A stretch of 64,000 nucleotides of DNA from Salinarimonas sp. (GTDB taxonomy: Bacteria > Pseudomonadota > Alphaproteobacteria > Rhizobiales > Beijerinckiaceae). The position numbers and the translations under genes are program-made. This document shows, in pieces, positions 56,238-64,000 of this stretch; the first letter of the stretch is position 1; every line of letters begins with the position of its first letter. The stretch is from NCBI GenBank assembly GCA_020832565.1, contig JAFIEI010000001.1, positions 1 to 64,000 of the forward strand. The letters run 5' to 3'. The notes below the pieces were generated by a model. That model had not been told where the DNA came from. It worked only from the letters and a program-made list of their open reading frames with translations, and did not search any database.

Positions 56238-56247
56238 GATCGATCCG

Positions 56248-56310
56248 TCAAGATGCGGGAGACGTTCGCATAAAAAAGAGGCCGCGCGTCTCGCGAAGAC
56301 GCCGCCTCAT
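56248..56310 (-). CDS. Possible arginine-rich leader peptide of carB
   Basis: A 20-codon frame reading [10 protein letters not shown] and ending TGA 10 bases before the carB ATG. Five of its first nine codons are Arg. It runs through the terminator hairpin, so a ribosome on it would melt the stem. GGAG sits only one or two bases before its ATG, which is poor spacing; it is also the 3' part of a longer in-frame 60-codon frame starting at 56430. GC-rich hairpins often translate to Arg by chance, so this is tentative. Confidence 0.3.
   Translation of the reverse strand: MRRRLRETRGLFFMRTSPAS
56272..56308 (-). terminator. Intrinsic terminator/attenuator in the carB leader
   Basis: Read on the minus strand, a GC-rich stem (GAGGC with GCCTC, then GCGTCT with AGACGC, small loop) at 56308-56278 is followed by six T (56277-56272). 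It ends 35 bases before the carB start. The upstream gene (SDR) is divergent, so no minus-strand transcript other than that of carB needs ending here. This fits transcription attenuation of carB. 56311-56615 otherwise holds the divergent promoters; no other gene is visible. Confidence 0.75.
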
Positions 56311-56615
56311 GCTCCGTCGCCCGGCGAGCGTTGCACGCGGGTCACGATGGTGGAGGGCTATAGACGTAAATCTTCGGGAAGGGAAGGCATGCGTGTGGCT
56401 TTGCGCCTCATGATTCGCGATTTTATGCACATATTCCGCTGCAGCCTGTTGCGTTGCAGTGCGCTGCCTCTACTCTTTCGCTCATCGAATGGCAGTGCAA
56501 CAATGCTGCAGGCGGATATGTCCCATCGGGCACGCTTGGGCATCATGGCGCTTCGGATGCAGGCTTCCTATGTGCCACAAGCGGGATACGCCGTGTAAAA
56601 AGGAGGGTGACGAGT

Positions 56616-57398
56616 ATGGCCAATATACGCTGGACGGTGGTGACGGGTGCTTCGAGCGGGATCGGAGCCGAGATGGCCCGAGTCTTCTCGGGGATAGGGC
56701 ATAACCTCGTCCTCGTCGCCCGCCGGCGTGATCGGCTCGAGAAACTCGCCGAGGAGCTGCGCAAGCGCGACGGTGGCATCATCGAGGTGGTCGAGGCGGA
56801 TCTGGCTGACCCGAAGGCCCCGCAAGCGGTGTTCGACGCGGTCAGGGCTTTGGAGATTGAGGTCCATACCCTCGTCAACGATGCCGGTTTCGGCCTCGGT
56901 GGTGATTTCCTCGAACGCCCGATTTCCGAACACATGAACCTCGTAGACGTCAATATCGGCGCCGTGACGCGCCTGTGCCACCTGTTCCTGCCCGGTATGC
57001 TGGAGCGCAAGCAGGGCGGTATCATCAACGTCTCCTCCCTCGCAGCCTTCCTCGCCGGCCCGCATATGGCCACCTATTTCGCCAGCAAGGCCTATGTCCT
57101 GTCGCTGTCCGAGGCACTCTACGAGGAAGCGCGTCCGCATGGCGTCGTGGTAACCGCGCTGTGCCCGGGCGCGACGGATACCGAATTCGGCGAGCGTGCC
57201 GGCATTCTGAAGACGAAACTCTTCTCGGGCCGCAAGATGAGCGCCGAGACCGTCGCACGGATCGGCATCGAAGGATATCGCGCGGGGCACGCCATCGTGG
57301 TGCCGGGACCGATGAACCGGATCACCGCCCAGTTCAGCCGGCTCATGCCGCGCTTCACCTCCCGTCGGGTCGCTGCATCGCTCAATCGGAAACCCTGA
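56616..57398 (+). CDS. Short-chain dehydrogenase/reductase
   Basis: A 260-residue SDR. The nucleotide-binding motif TGASSGIG (residues 10-17), NDAGFG (the NNAG position), the catalytic Ser in INVSSLAAF and the YxxxK motif as YFASK are all present. VARRRDRL suggests NADP(H) preference through its basic residues. The C-terminal third is hydrophobic and basic (MNRITAQFSRLMPRFTSRR), as in membrane-associated DltE/Ora1-like SDRs. Substrate unknown. AGGAGGG precedes ATG 56616. Confidence 0.88.
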   Translation: MANIRWTVVTGASSGIGAEMARVFSGIGHNLVLVARRRDRLEKLAEELRKRDGGIIEVVEADLADPKAPQAVFDAVRALEIEVHTLVNDAGFGLGGDFLERPISEHMNLVDVNIGAVTRLCHLFLPGMLERKQGGIINVSSLAAFLAGPHMATYFASKAYVLSLSEALYEEARPHGVVVTALCPGATDTEFGERAGILKTKLFSGRKMSAETVARIGIEGYRAGHAIVVPGPMNRITAQFSRLMPRFTSRRVAASLNRKP

Positions 57399-57611
57399 CG
57401 ATCCTGCGCGCCGACGAGTGCGGTGAGGGCGGGTGCTTGCCTTTCGTGCCTTTGCATTTTGCACACGCGCATCACTCTTCGATGCGCGGCGTGCGGGCTT
57501 GTCGAGGCGCGCTCGGGCGTGCGACAAATCAAGTAAAGACGCGCCGCAGCAAGCCCGGTCTCATGGGATTTCGCAGGTTGCTGACGCGCCGGATCAGGGA
57601 GGGAGACCCTC

Positions 57612-58463
57612 GTGAGCAGCGACACGGGCGGGCAGGCACGGGATTTGATCGATGATACCATCATCGCGGTGGCGCCCAATGGCGGACGCCGCACGACGGC
57701 CGATCATCCCGCCTTGCCGGTTACAGTCGAGGATACGGCGCGCACTGCGGCGGAATGCTGCGAGATGGGTGCGGCCATGCTGCATGTTCATGTGCGTCGC
57801 CCCGATCAGCGCCACAGCCTCGATGTCGACCTCTATCGCGACGTGACTGCAGCCGTGCGCCGCGAGGCGGGCCCGGACATGGTCATCCAGGCGACGACGG
57901 AATCGGTGGGCCTGTATGGCCCCGACGAGCAGATGGCGATGGTGCGGGCGCTCAGGCCCGAGGCGATCTCGATGGCCCTGCGCGAACTCGCGCCGGACGA
58001 GGATCACAAGGCAAGGTTCTCGGAATTCACGGCATGGCTGCAACGCGAGAATATCGCCGGCCAGATCATCCTCTATGATCGCGATGATACCGCCCGTGCG
58101 CGTGCCTGGGCGCAGGAGGGCGTGTTCGACCCGGCGGCAATGTCGGTCATCTTCGTGACCGGCAAGTACACCCCGCCGACCACCGCCATGCCGATCGATC
58201 TCCTGCCGCTTTTCAATGATTGCGCAGACGTTTTCCGCGACTGGATGCTCTGCGCCTTCGGGCCCCGCGAGACAGGCTGCATGACGCTCGCAGCCCTGCT
58301 CGGCGGGCATTGCCGTGTCGGCTTCGAGAACAATCTCGCGCTTCCCGACGGCGAGCGTGCGCCGGATAACGCGGCCATCGTCGCAGCAACCGTCAACGCG
58401 CTCGACAGTGTCGGGCTCGCCGCGGCGACACCGGCGCAGCTCAGGGCCAGGTGGGGCCTGTAG
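57612..58463 (+). CDS. BKACE family beta-keto acid cleavage enzyme
   Basis: A 283-residue TIM-barrel enzyme of the 3-keto-5-aminohexanoate cleavage (Kce/BKACE, DUF849) family, which splits beta-keto acids with acetyl-CoA. The zinc ligands appear as the HVH of MLHVHVRRPD; the substrate and CoA sites as APNGGRR near residue 22 and ATTESVG; VGFENNLALPDG lies near the C terminus. No pathway genes surround it, so the substrate is open. The start is GTG 57612 with GGAGGGAGA upstream. Confidence 0.85.
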   Translation: MSSDTGGQARDLIDDTIIAVAPNGGRRTTADHPALPVTVEDTARTAAECCEMGAAMLHVHVRRPDQRHSLDVDLYRDVTAAVRREAGPDMVIQATTESVGLYGPDEQMAMVRALRPEAISMALRELAPDEDHKARFSEFTAWLQRENIAGQIILYDRDDTARARAWAQEGVFDPAAMSVIFVTGKYTPPTTAMPIDLLPLFNDCADVFRDWMLCAFGPRETGCMTLAALLGGHCRVGFENNLALPDGERAPDNAAIVAATVNALDSVGLAAATPAQLRARWGL

Positions 58464-58502
58464 GGCGTTCGTGCCGACCGTGCCGGCGCGCTCGGATTCG
58501 GC

Positions 58503-59198
58503 TCAACTCTCGAGCCATGCCGAGAGCGCGCGGTTGACGGCCTCCGGGCGCTCCATCGTCGACAGGTGTCCGCAATCGGGAATGATGCCGAGGGTCGCCT
58601 GCGGCATCGACTCCGCCATTTCCTGCGAGAGCGCCGGGGGTGTCAGGACGTCTTCGTCACCCACGATGACGAGGGCAGGGATCAGGATATCGGCAAGCCG
58701 CGAACGATGATCGCGGCGCCCCATGATGGCACGCTCCTGGCGGATGAAGGCATCGGGGCCGATATTGGCTGCCATCGCGGCGATCCGTGAGCGCAGGGGG
58801 GCATCCTGCCGGCGTTCTTCCGCAACGAATTTGTCCCACAGGGTCTCGCAGACCTCGTCGAAGCGCCCGGCTTCGGTCAGCGCGATCAGGTGTTGTCTGT
58901 TCTCGATGGCCTCAGGTGTATCGGCGCGGGCATTCGTGTCGAAAAGCGCTATCCGGGTGATCCGATCGGGCGCCATTGCCTGCGCTTCAAGGGCGATATA
59001 GCCGCCCATCGACAGGCCGATCAGGATGAGTTCGCCTTCGGGATTCTCTTCGAGGAGGCGCCTCGCCATGGCGTTGATCGTGTCATCTCGGGTTGTGTCC
59101 GCGACAACGACATGACGGCTCGCACGCAGCATTGCGATCTGATCGGCAAACAGATCGGCATCGCAAATCAGTCCGGGGATGAAAATTATCGTCGCCAT
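58503..59198 (-). CDS. Alpha/beta hydrolase
   Basis: A 231-residue alpha/beta hydrolase. IIFIPGLICDADLFADQ provides the oxyanion region, GLSMGGYIALE the nucleophile elbow with Ser, VIVGDEDVLTPP the Asp loop and DCGHLSTMERP the catalytic His. It resembles 3-oxoadipate enol-lactonase/homoserine-acetyltransferase-like small hydrolases; the substrate is unknown. ATG 59198 has AAAGG upstream; ATG 59246 is possible. It is divergent from the helicase gene and convergent with the BKACE gene. Confidence 0.85.
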   Translation of the reverse strand: MATIIFIPGLICDADLFADQIAMLRASRHVVVADTTRDDTINAMARRLLEENPEGELILIGLSMGGYIALEAQAMAPDRITRIALFDTNARADTPEAIENRQHLIALTEAGRFDEVCETLWDKFVAEERRQDAPLRSRIAAMAANIGPDAFIRQERAIMGRRDHRSRLADILIPALVIVGDEDVLTPPALSQEMAESMPQATLGIIPDCGHLSTMERPEAVNRALSAWLES

Positions 59199-59370
59199 GA
59201 GCGAGCCTTTCTCGTGCAAATGATTGACAAACAGGGCTTTCGCCATATGGTCCACGCGCACGACTCGTTCAGGCCCGGCCTGAAAACGAACAACGCGTCC
59301 CTCCGTCTTAGTCGTGCCGGATGGATGCGGCAATGCAGCCGAAGACGCTGCGGAACGGTTTCTACACTCC

Positions 59371-60903
59371 ATGGTTTTTGACGAACTCGGTCTGAGCGAC
59401 AAGGTTCTCCAGGCGGTAACCGCTTCGGGTTACACGCAGCCGACCCCGATTCAGGAACAGGCCATCCCGCATATTCTGGCGCGCCGAGACGTGCTGGGGA
59501 TTGCCCAGACCGGCACCGGCAAGACGGCGGCGTTCACCCTGCCCATGCTGACGATGCTGGAGACTGGCCGCGCCCGCGCCCGCATGCCGCGCACGCTCAT
59601 TCTCGAGCCGACGCGCGAACTCGCAGCGCAGGTTCAGGAGAATTTCGAGCGCTACGGCGTCAATCAGAAGCTCTCCGTCGCGCTTCTCATCGGCGGGGTC
59701 TCCTTCGGCGACCAGGATGTGAAGATTACACGCGGCGTCGACGTCCTGATCGCGACGCCCGGACGCCTGCTCGACCATTTCGAGCGCGGCAAGCTCCTGC
59801 TCACCGGCGTCGAACTGCTCGTCATCGACGAGGCGGATCGCATGCTCGACATGGGCTTCATCCCGGATATCGAGCGCATCGTGAAGCTGACGCCCTTCAC
59901 GCGCCAGACCCTTTTCTTCTCGGCGACAATGCCGCCGGAGATTCAGCGCCTATCGGATGCCTTCCTGTCGAATCCGGTCCAGATCGAAGTATCGAAGCCG
60001 GCCTCTGCGGCAACGACGATCACCCAGCGCCTCGTGGCGACCCGCAATGAGCCGGCGACGAAGCGTGCCGCCTTGCGAGATCTGATCCGCGAAGCCGATA
60101 CGATCGACAACGGCATCGTCTTCTGCAACCGCAAACGCGATGTCGCGACGCTGCACCGCTCCCTGCAGCGGCACAAGTTCAATGTCGTCGCCCTGCATGG
60201 CGATATGGATCAGCGCTCGCGCATGATCGCGCTGGACTCCTTCCGCAAAGGCGAAGCGACGCTTCTGGTGGCGAGTGACGTCGCCGCGCGCGGCCTCGAT
60301 ATTCCCGCCGTGAGCCATGTCTTCAACTACGACATCCCGCACCATGCCGAGGATTACGTCCACCGCATCGGGCGAACGGGCCGCGCGGGCCGCGCCGGTG
60401 CTGCCTTTACGCTGGTGACGCCGGGTGACGAGAAATCACTCGCGGCGATCGAGAAGCTCATCGGCGGGGCAGTGGTCTGGCATGGCGACGATCTGGCCAC
60501 ACTGAAATCGGGCGGCGGTAGTGCCGATACATCCGGTGGTCGCGAAAGCGGATCAGGGCGTGCCCGTCGCGGCGGCAAACGCAAGACGGAAGACGCAGCG
60601 CCTCGCAGCGCCCCGATTGCCGGATCGCAGGAGCCGTCGCGGGGACGTTCCGCAGGCCGCAGCAAAGCGCCTGAGGAAGCCCCGGTGGAGGCTATCGAAT
60701 CCGCCGCCGAGCAGGATACGCAGCCCGTTGCCAAAGAGCCTGTAGCGAAGCAGCGCGACGAGCGTTCTTCGGGGCGTGACAAGCCGCGCAAATCCGGGCG
60801 CGGAAGGCGTGACGAGGAGGCGGATGCGTTGCCCGTAGCCGGTTTCGGCGATCACGTTCCCGCCTTCCTGCTTCGTCCCGCGCGACCAAAGTCGAAGAAA
60901 TAA
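59371..60903 (+). CDS. DEAD-box RNA helicase (RhlE/DeaD-like)
   Basis: A 510-residue RNA helicase. The core (1-380) has the Q motif (PTPIQEQAI), Walker A AQTGTGKT (45-52), PTRELA, TPGRLLDH, DEAD at 153-156, SAT, ARGLD and HRIGRTGR. The tail (about 390-510) is basic and low-complexity (Gly, Arg, Lys, Ser and Pro-rich), like RhlE tails that bind RNA. Role probably in ribosome assembly or RNA turnover at low temperature. ATG 59371 is chosen over 59314 because MVFDELGLSD is the standard start. Confidence 0.94.
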   Translation: MVFDELGLSDKVLQAVTASGYTQPTPIQEQAIPHILARRDVLGIAQTGTGKTAAFTLPMLTMLETGRARARMPRTLILEPTRELAAQVQENFERYGVNQKLSVALLIGGVSFGDQDVKITRGVDVLIATPGRLLDHFERGKLLLTGVELLVIDEADRMLDMGFIPDIERIVKLTPFTRQTLFFSATMPPEIQRLSDAFLSNPVQIEVSKPASAATTITQRLVATRNEPATKRAALRDLIREADTIDNGIVFCNRKRDVATLHRSLQRHKFNVVALHGDMDQRSRMIALDSFRKGEATLLVASDVAARGLDIPAVSHVFNYDIPHHAEDYVHRIGRTGRAGRAGAAFTLVTPGDEKSLAAIEKLIGGAVVWHGDDLATLKSGGGSADTSGGRESGSGRARRGGKRKTEDAAPRSAPIAGSQEPSRGRSAGRSKAPEEAPVEAIESAAEQDTQPVAKEPVAKQRDERSSGRDKPRKSGRGRRDEEADALPVAGFGDHVPAFLLRPARPKSKK

Positions 60904-61018
60904 ATCCAGAATTGTGCGTTGTTAAGGATTTATTGAAACGACTTCGGAGATATTGCTGAATGTGGCTGTTTCCCAGGCTCTTGCGCAGGGCCGGGAGGGG
61001 TGAGGGGGCAGAACGGTC

Positions 61019-62101
61019 GTGTCACGCAATCAAGCCGGATCAGATGTCGAGAGGACGTTCACGATTTCCCAGCGTGCGCTGGAATTGATGAAATCGTATG
61101 GTTCGTCAGCCTCGCCTCGCTCCTACGAAGTCTGGTACACTTACGTCGCTGGCCACAAACCTGCCCTCAATGATGCCGTGAAACGCATTGCGGCGGAAAA
61201 CGGCAAGATCGACGAAGCCGATATCGACAACCTGCACTCTGAATACATCTCCTCTGCCCGTTTCACCGAAGAGGCCGAGAAAACCGGAGCCGTCGTGATT
61301 TCCGAGATCGACCAGGTCATGGAAATGCTCGATATGGCGCTGGGCTCCACCCAGAAATACGGCGAATCGCTCGATGCATTCGCGGCGGACCTCAATAGCG
61401 GAGTCGATCGCAGCCGTGTGCGCGAGATTGTCGCGTCGCTGGTTCTGGCGACCAAGGATGTCCGCTCGACCAACACGACGCTCGAGGCGCGCCTGCGCGA
61501 GACCCGTGGCGAGATCGACACCTTGCGCGAGACGCTCGAAGCGGTGCGCATGGAATCGCTGACCGATCCGTTGACCGGCATCGCCAATCGCAAGCATTTC
61601 GAGGAAATGCTTGTGAAGTCGCTGGATCAATCTCTCGTCGAACGCTCGCCGCTTGCGCTGATTGTCATCGATATCGACCACTTCAAGCGCTTCAACGACA
61701 CTTACGGGCATCTCACCGGTGACCAGGTGCTGCGCCTCGTTGGCATGACGATGCGCGAGCAGGTCAAGAGCAAGGCGACGCTCGCCCGCTTCGGTGGCGA
61801 GGAATTCGGCATCATCATGCCGGATTCGACCCTCGAGAATGCCCGCTCGACGGCCGAGCGCGTGCGCAACTCCGTAATGAGCCGCGAGCTCATCAAACGC
61901 TCGACGGGCGAGTCGCTCGGCAAGGTGACGATCTCCGTGGGGGTCTCCGCCATGCGCAAGGGTGATACCGCAGTCTCGCTGCTCGAGCGTGCCGACCAGT
62001 GCATGTTCTTCGCCAAGCGCAACGGCCGCAATCGCACCACGGCCGATTCCGATGCCGATTTCCAGAAAGAGCACGGCTCAGGCATGACGGAAGTCGCCTG
62101 A
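61019..62101 (+). CDS. Diguanylate cyclase (GGDEF protein)
   Basis: A 360-residue cytoplasmic protein that should make c-di-GMP. The N-terminal 190 residues are helical, with a long coiled coil (ATKDVRSTNTTLEARLRETRGEIDTL). The GGDEF domain starts at DPLTGIANRKHFEE; its active site is GGEEF at 259-263 with IVIDIDHFKRFND (metal-binding Asp). The residues where the inhibitory RxxD site would be read K-S-K-A, so feedback inhibition at the primary I-site is absent. Start GTG 61019. A strong terminator follows. Confidence 0.92.
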   Translation: MSRNQAGSDVERTFTISQRALELMKSYGSSASPRSYEVWYTYVAGHKPALNDAVKRIAAENGKIDEADIDNLHSEYISSARFTEEAEKTGAVVISEIDQVMEMLDMALGSTQKYGESLDAFAADLNSGVDRSRVREIVASLVLATKDVRSTNTTLEARLRETRGEIDTLRETLEAVRMESLTDPLTGIANRKHFEEMLVKSLDQSLVERSPLALIVIDIDHFKRFNDTYGHLTGDQVLRLVGMTMREQVKSKATLARFGGEEFGIIMPDSTLENARSTAERVRNSVMSRELIKRSTGESLGKVTISVGVSAMRKGDTAVSLLERADQCMFFAKRNGRNRTTADSDADFQKEHGSGMTEVA

Positions 62102-62133
62102 TCCCCTGCATTTCCCGGCAGCTAATCCGTGGC

Positions 62134-62161
62134 CCGATCTGACCCTGTCGGATCGGTTTTT
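62134..62161 (+). terminator. Intrinsic terminator between the GGDEF and TfoX-like genes
   Basis: CCGATCTGAC (62134-62143) pairs with GTCGGATCGG (62147-62156), 10 bp with one wobble pair and a 3-base loop, followed by TTTTT (62157-62161). It lies 33 bases after the GGDEF stop and abuts the stop codon of the convergent gene, so it may serve both directions. Confidence 0.8.
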
Positions 62162-62529
62162 CACCTGCGGGCAGGCGTGTCCCGGCGAGGAGTGATTCGT
62201 ACGGGCTTTCCCGGTTTTGCCAGCCTGCGGGCGGTTGCATGCGCGCGCCGCGCCCATTCCGCCATGATATCGGGATCTTCCAGCGCTGCGAGTGGCGCGC
62301 TCCAGTAGCTCATGGCGACGTCGCGATCACCCTTGTGATAGGCAAACTGCGTGCAGCCGGCATCGCGAAACGCCTGCGCATCGGCTTCATCGGCCTTGAG
62401 AAAAAGCGTTCCGTCCGCTTCGAGAGCAAACATCAGCCCGTCGCGAAACACGCCGTGCCCGCCGAACATCCGTCGCAGCTGCACCGGGCCGAAAGCGCTG
62501 AACGCATCCCTGATCGCATCCGCATCCAA
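62161..62529 (-). CDS. TfoX N-terminal domain protein
   Basis: A 122-residue protein consisting of the TfoX N-terminal fold: QLRRMFGGHGVFRDGLMFALEADGTLFLKAD, then FAYHKGDRDVAMSYWSAP. In gammaproteobacteria the two-domain TfoX/Sxy controls competence; single-domain members in alphaproteobacteria have no established role. It starts with TTG at 62529. A helical basic C-terminal tail ends it. It lies just downstream of the Fe-S carrier gene on the same strand. Confidence 0.85.
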   Translation of the reverse strand: MDADAIRDAFSAFGPVQLRRMFGGHGVFRDGLMFALEADGTLFLKADEADAQAFRDAGCTQFAYHKGDRDVAMSYWSAPLAALEDPDIMAEWARRAHATARRLAKPGKPVRITPRRDTPARR

Positions 62530-62562
62530 TGCCCGGCTCTCGCGGTTTCGGCGCGTAATGTA

Positions 62563-62952
62563 TTACTGCGCCGGGTTCTCGATATCGGCCGCAGCTTCCA
62601 TCTTCGCCGGCGTAATCGCGACGGATTCGCCGCAACCGCAGGCAGAGGTCTGATTCGGGTTGTTGAAGACGAATTGCGAGGCGAGTTTCGTCACCTGAAA
62701 ATCCATCTCGGTGCCGAGCAGGAACAGCACGGCCTTGGGGTCGATGAAGACCTTCACGCCCTTGTCCTCGACGACATCGTCGCCGGGCTCGATCGTCTCG
62801 GCATATTCCATCGTATAGGCCATGCCGGCGCAGCCGCCGTTGCGCACGCCGACGCGCACGCCCTCGATCGGCCGGTCTGCATTCGCGATGATTTCCTTCA
62901 CGCGATCCGCAGCAGCGTCCGTGAGGGAAATGACTTTCAATCCACCAAACAT
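62563..62952 (-). CDS. A-type iron-sulfur carrier (HesB/IscA/SufA family)
   Basis: A 129-residue scaffold/carrier that passes Fe-S clusters to target proteins. The three family Cys are C41 (NGGCAGM), C105 and C107 (SACGCGES). The fold segments VRVGVRNGG, VFIDPKAVLFLLGTEMDF and FVFNNPN are typical of SufA/IscA. Assignment between SufA, IscA and ErpA is not secure; no suf operon is next to it. ATG 62952 has GGAGAGGA upstream. Confidence 0.92.
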   Translation of the reverse strand: MFGGLKVISLTDAAADRVKEIIANADRPIEGVRVGVRNGGCAGMAYTMEYAETIEPGDDVVEDKGVKVFIDPKAVLFLLGTEMDFQVTKLASQFVFNNPNQTSACGCGESVAITPAKMEAAADIENPAQ

Positions 62953-63149
62953 TTCTATCCTCTCCACCCACGGGTAGAAGGCCCGGGCCAGTGAGCTACC
63001 TCCTTGCAACATAGTCATCTGCATGCCGCGCGTCGAGGGTCACCGGTCCCTCCATCTTGCGGTAGCGGCGAATCCCGCCTTGCCAGCGAGCCGGGGAGGG
63101 GGCTATCTAGCGCCGTCATCGAGCAAAAAGGCGGCGAGCAAACAGCGCC

Positions 63150-63887
63150 ATGTCGGATCCCATCGTCCTGATACCCGCCCGCATGGCGGCCACGCGCCTT
63201 CCGGGGAAGCCGCTTGCGGATATCGCCGGCGAGCCCATGATCGTGCATGTGTGGCGCCGTGCGGTCGAGGCGGGCATCGGGCCGGTCGCGGTGGCGACCG
63301 ATTCCGGGGAGATCGCCCGGGCGGTCGAAGCGGCGGGCGGGCAGGCAGTCGTCACGCGGGCAGACCATCCTTCCGGCTCGGACCGGATCCGGGAAGCCGT
63401 CGAGATTCTCGATCCGCAGGGGCGCCATGATGTGGTGGTGAACGTGCAGGGCGATTTTCCCACCATCGATCCGCGCGCCATCGCCGCTGCGATCCTGCCA
63501 CTGGCCGATCCGGCCGTCGCCATTGCCACGCTCGCCTGCCCGATCCGCGACGAGGAAGAGGCGAACGATCCCAACATCGTCAAGGTCGTAGGGTCGTCGA
63601 TTACGTCCGGGCGCCTGCGCGCTCTGTATTTCACCCGCGCCCGCGCCCCTTACGGCGAGGGGCCGCTCTATCATCATATCGGGCTCTACGCCTTCCGCCG
63701 CCGTGCGCTCGAGCGCTTTGTCAGCCTGCCGCCCTCCGACCTGGAGCAGCGCGAGAAGCTGGAGCAGCTGCGCGCGCTGGAGGACGGCATGCGCATCGAC
63801 GTGACCGTGGTGGAGGACGCGCCGTTCGGCGTCGACACGCCCGAATCCCTGGCGCGTGCCCGCGCCATTCTCGGAGACCGTTCATGA
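63150..63887 (+). CDS. kdsB: 3-deoxy-manno-octulosonate cytidylyltransferase
   Basis: KdsB activates Kdo as CMP-Kdo for lipid A inner-core synthesis. The 245-residue protein shows [18 protein letters not shown] at the N terminus, [11 protein letters not shown], the HPSGSDR motif, [13 protein letters not shown] and [11 protein letters not shown]. Its stop overlaps the pheA start by ATGA, a conserved kdsB-pheA pair. Confidence 0.96.
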   Translation: MSDPIVLIPARMAATRLPGKPLADIAGEPMIVHVWRRAVEAGIGPVAVATDSGEIARAVEAAGGQAVVTRADHPSGSDRIREAVEILDPQGRHDVVVNVQGDFPTIDPRAIAAAILPLADPAVAIATLACPIRDEEEANDPNIVKVVGSSITSGRLRALYFTRARAPYGEGPLYHHIGLYAFRRRALERFVSLPPSDLEQREKLEQLRALEDGMRIDVTVVEDAPFGVDTPESLARARAILGDRS

Positions 63888-64000
63888 GCAAGATCATCGC
63901 TTTCCAGGGCGAGCGCGGCGCGAATTCGAACATCGCCTGCCTCGAGGTACATCCCGACTGGACGCCGCTGCCGTGCCCGACCTTCGAGGACGCCTTCGCG
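63884..64000 (+). CDS. pheA: Prephenate dehydratase, N-terminal end (partial)
   Basis: Only the first 39 residues lie in the window. They begin [19 protein letters not shown], the substrate-domain start of prephenate dehydratases that convert prephenate to phenylpyruvate. The ATG overlaps the kdsB stop codon, so the two are co-translated. The rest of the gene, including the ACT domain expected in this family, is outside the window. Confidence 0.9.
   Translation, partial: MSKIIAFQGERGANSNIACLEVHPDWTPLPCPTFEDAFA

Noticed and set aside
60922-60936. CtrA-like box TTAA-N7-TTGA before the diguanylate cyclase gene
   Set aside because: The second half-site has a mismatch, and single-mismatch versions are expected by chance in AT-rich gaps.

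Overview
The window looks like chromosome of a free-living alphaproteobacterium, most likely Hyphomicrobiales (Rhizobiales). The evidence is GC-rich third codon positions, the neighbouring psd-pssA and kdsB-pheA pairs, recG divergent from sdhE, a motE-flgH-fliL-fliP flagellar block, a DUF3422 protein, a Tat-exported TIGR03808-type protein, an Omp19/Inh-type lipoprotein and a CarB with an extra segment of about 75 residues. I see no rRNA, tRNA, CRISPR array, integrase or intact insertion sequence. Most genes are housekeeping; accessory DNA is confined to a few base-composition outliers.

Layout. 1-216 is the end of a cation-efflux transporter. 415-3221 is a lower-GC two-gene cassette, a DUF4297/Cap4-like nuclease translationally coupled to a zinc-hook SMC/Rad50-like ATPase; it resembles the effector and ATPase of Lamassu/ABC-3C defence systems but has no recognisable third gene. 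3404-13538 holds an L,D-transpeptidase, phosphatidylserine/phosphatidylethanolamine synthesis (pssA, psd), a giant AsmA-like protein, a peroxiredoxin, an M23 peptidase and a drug exporter. 13554-24583 holds a thioesterase, recG, sdhE, DUF3422, an FkbM methyltransferase, a flavoprotein, ndk, gatB and a double-GNAT protein. 24600-25650 is a scar: one AT-rich orphan membrane gene, a truncated chrA and an unidentified gene tail. 25658-28159 is a Na+/H+ antiporter with a cyclic-nucleotide-binding domain. 28430-28800 is an extremely AT-poor-in-GC noncoding block in front of an aspartate-rich protease-inhibitor lipoprotein.

30087-41142 holds small membrane proteins, an isochorismatase-type hydrolase, the flagellar block, a response regulator, an SH3 protein, the Tat-exported repeat protein, a YitT protein and a lone molybdenum hydroxylase large subunit. 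41288-52658 holds a PilZ protein carrying a chemoreceptor-type C-terminal domain, hemN, an AI-2E-type permease, a YcgN protein, a class A penicillin-binding protein behind a perfect CtrA-type box, trxB, an ELM1-like protein, an Lrp regulator and greA. 52767-64000 holds carB (with an intrinsic terminator and an arginine-rich mini-ORF in its leader), an SDR, a BKACE enzyme, an alpha/beta hydrolase, a DEAD-box helicase, a GGDEF diguanylate cyclase, a TfoX-like protein, an A-type Fe-S carrier, kdsB and the start of pheA.

Themes that connect genes: envelope building (psd, pssA, AsmA-like, L,D-transpeptidase, M23, PBP1, kdsB), cyclic-di-GMP signalling and motility (GGDEF protein, PilZ protein, flagellar block), and redox/Fe-S metabolism (trxB, Bcp, A-type carrier, sdhE, hemN). 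The observations most worth follow-up are the nuclease/ATPase cassette, the carB leader, the PilZ/chemoreceptor-tail hybrid, the AT-rich block with its acidic lipoprotein, and the CtrA-type box before the PBP gene.
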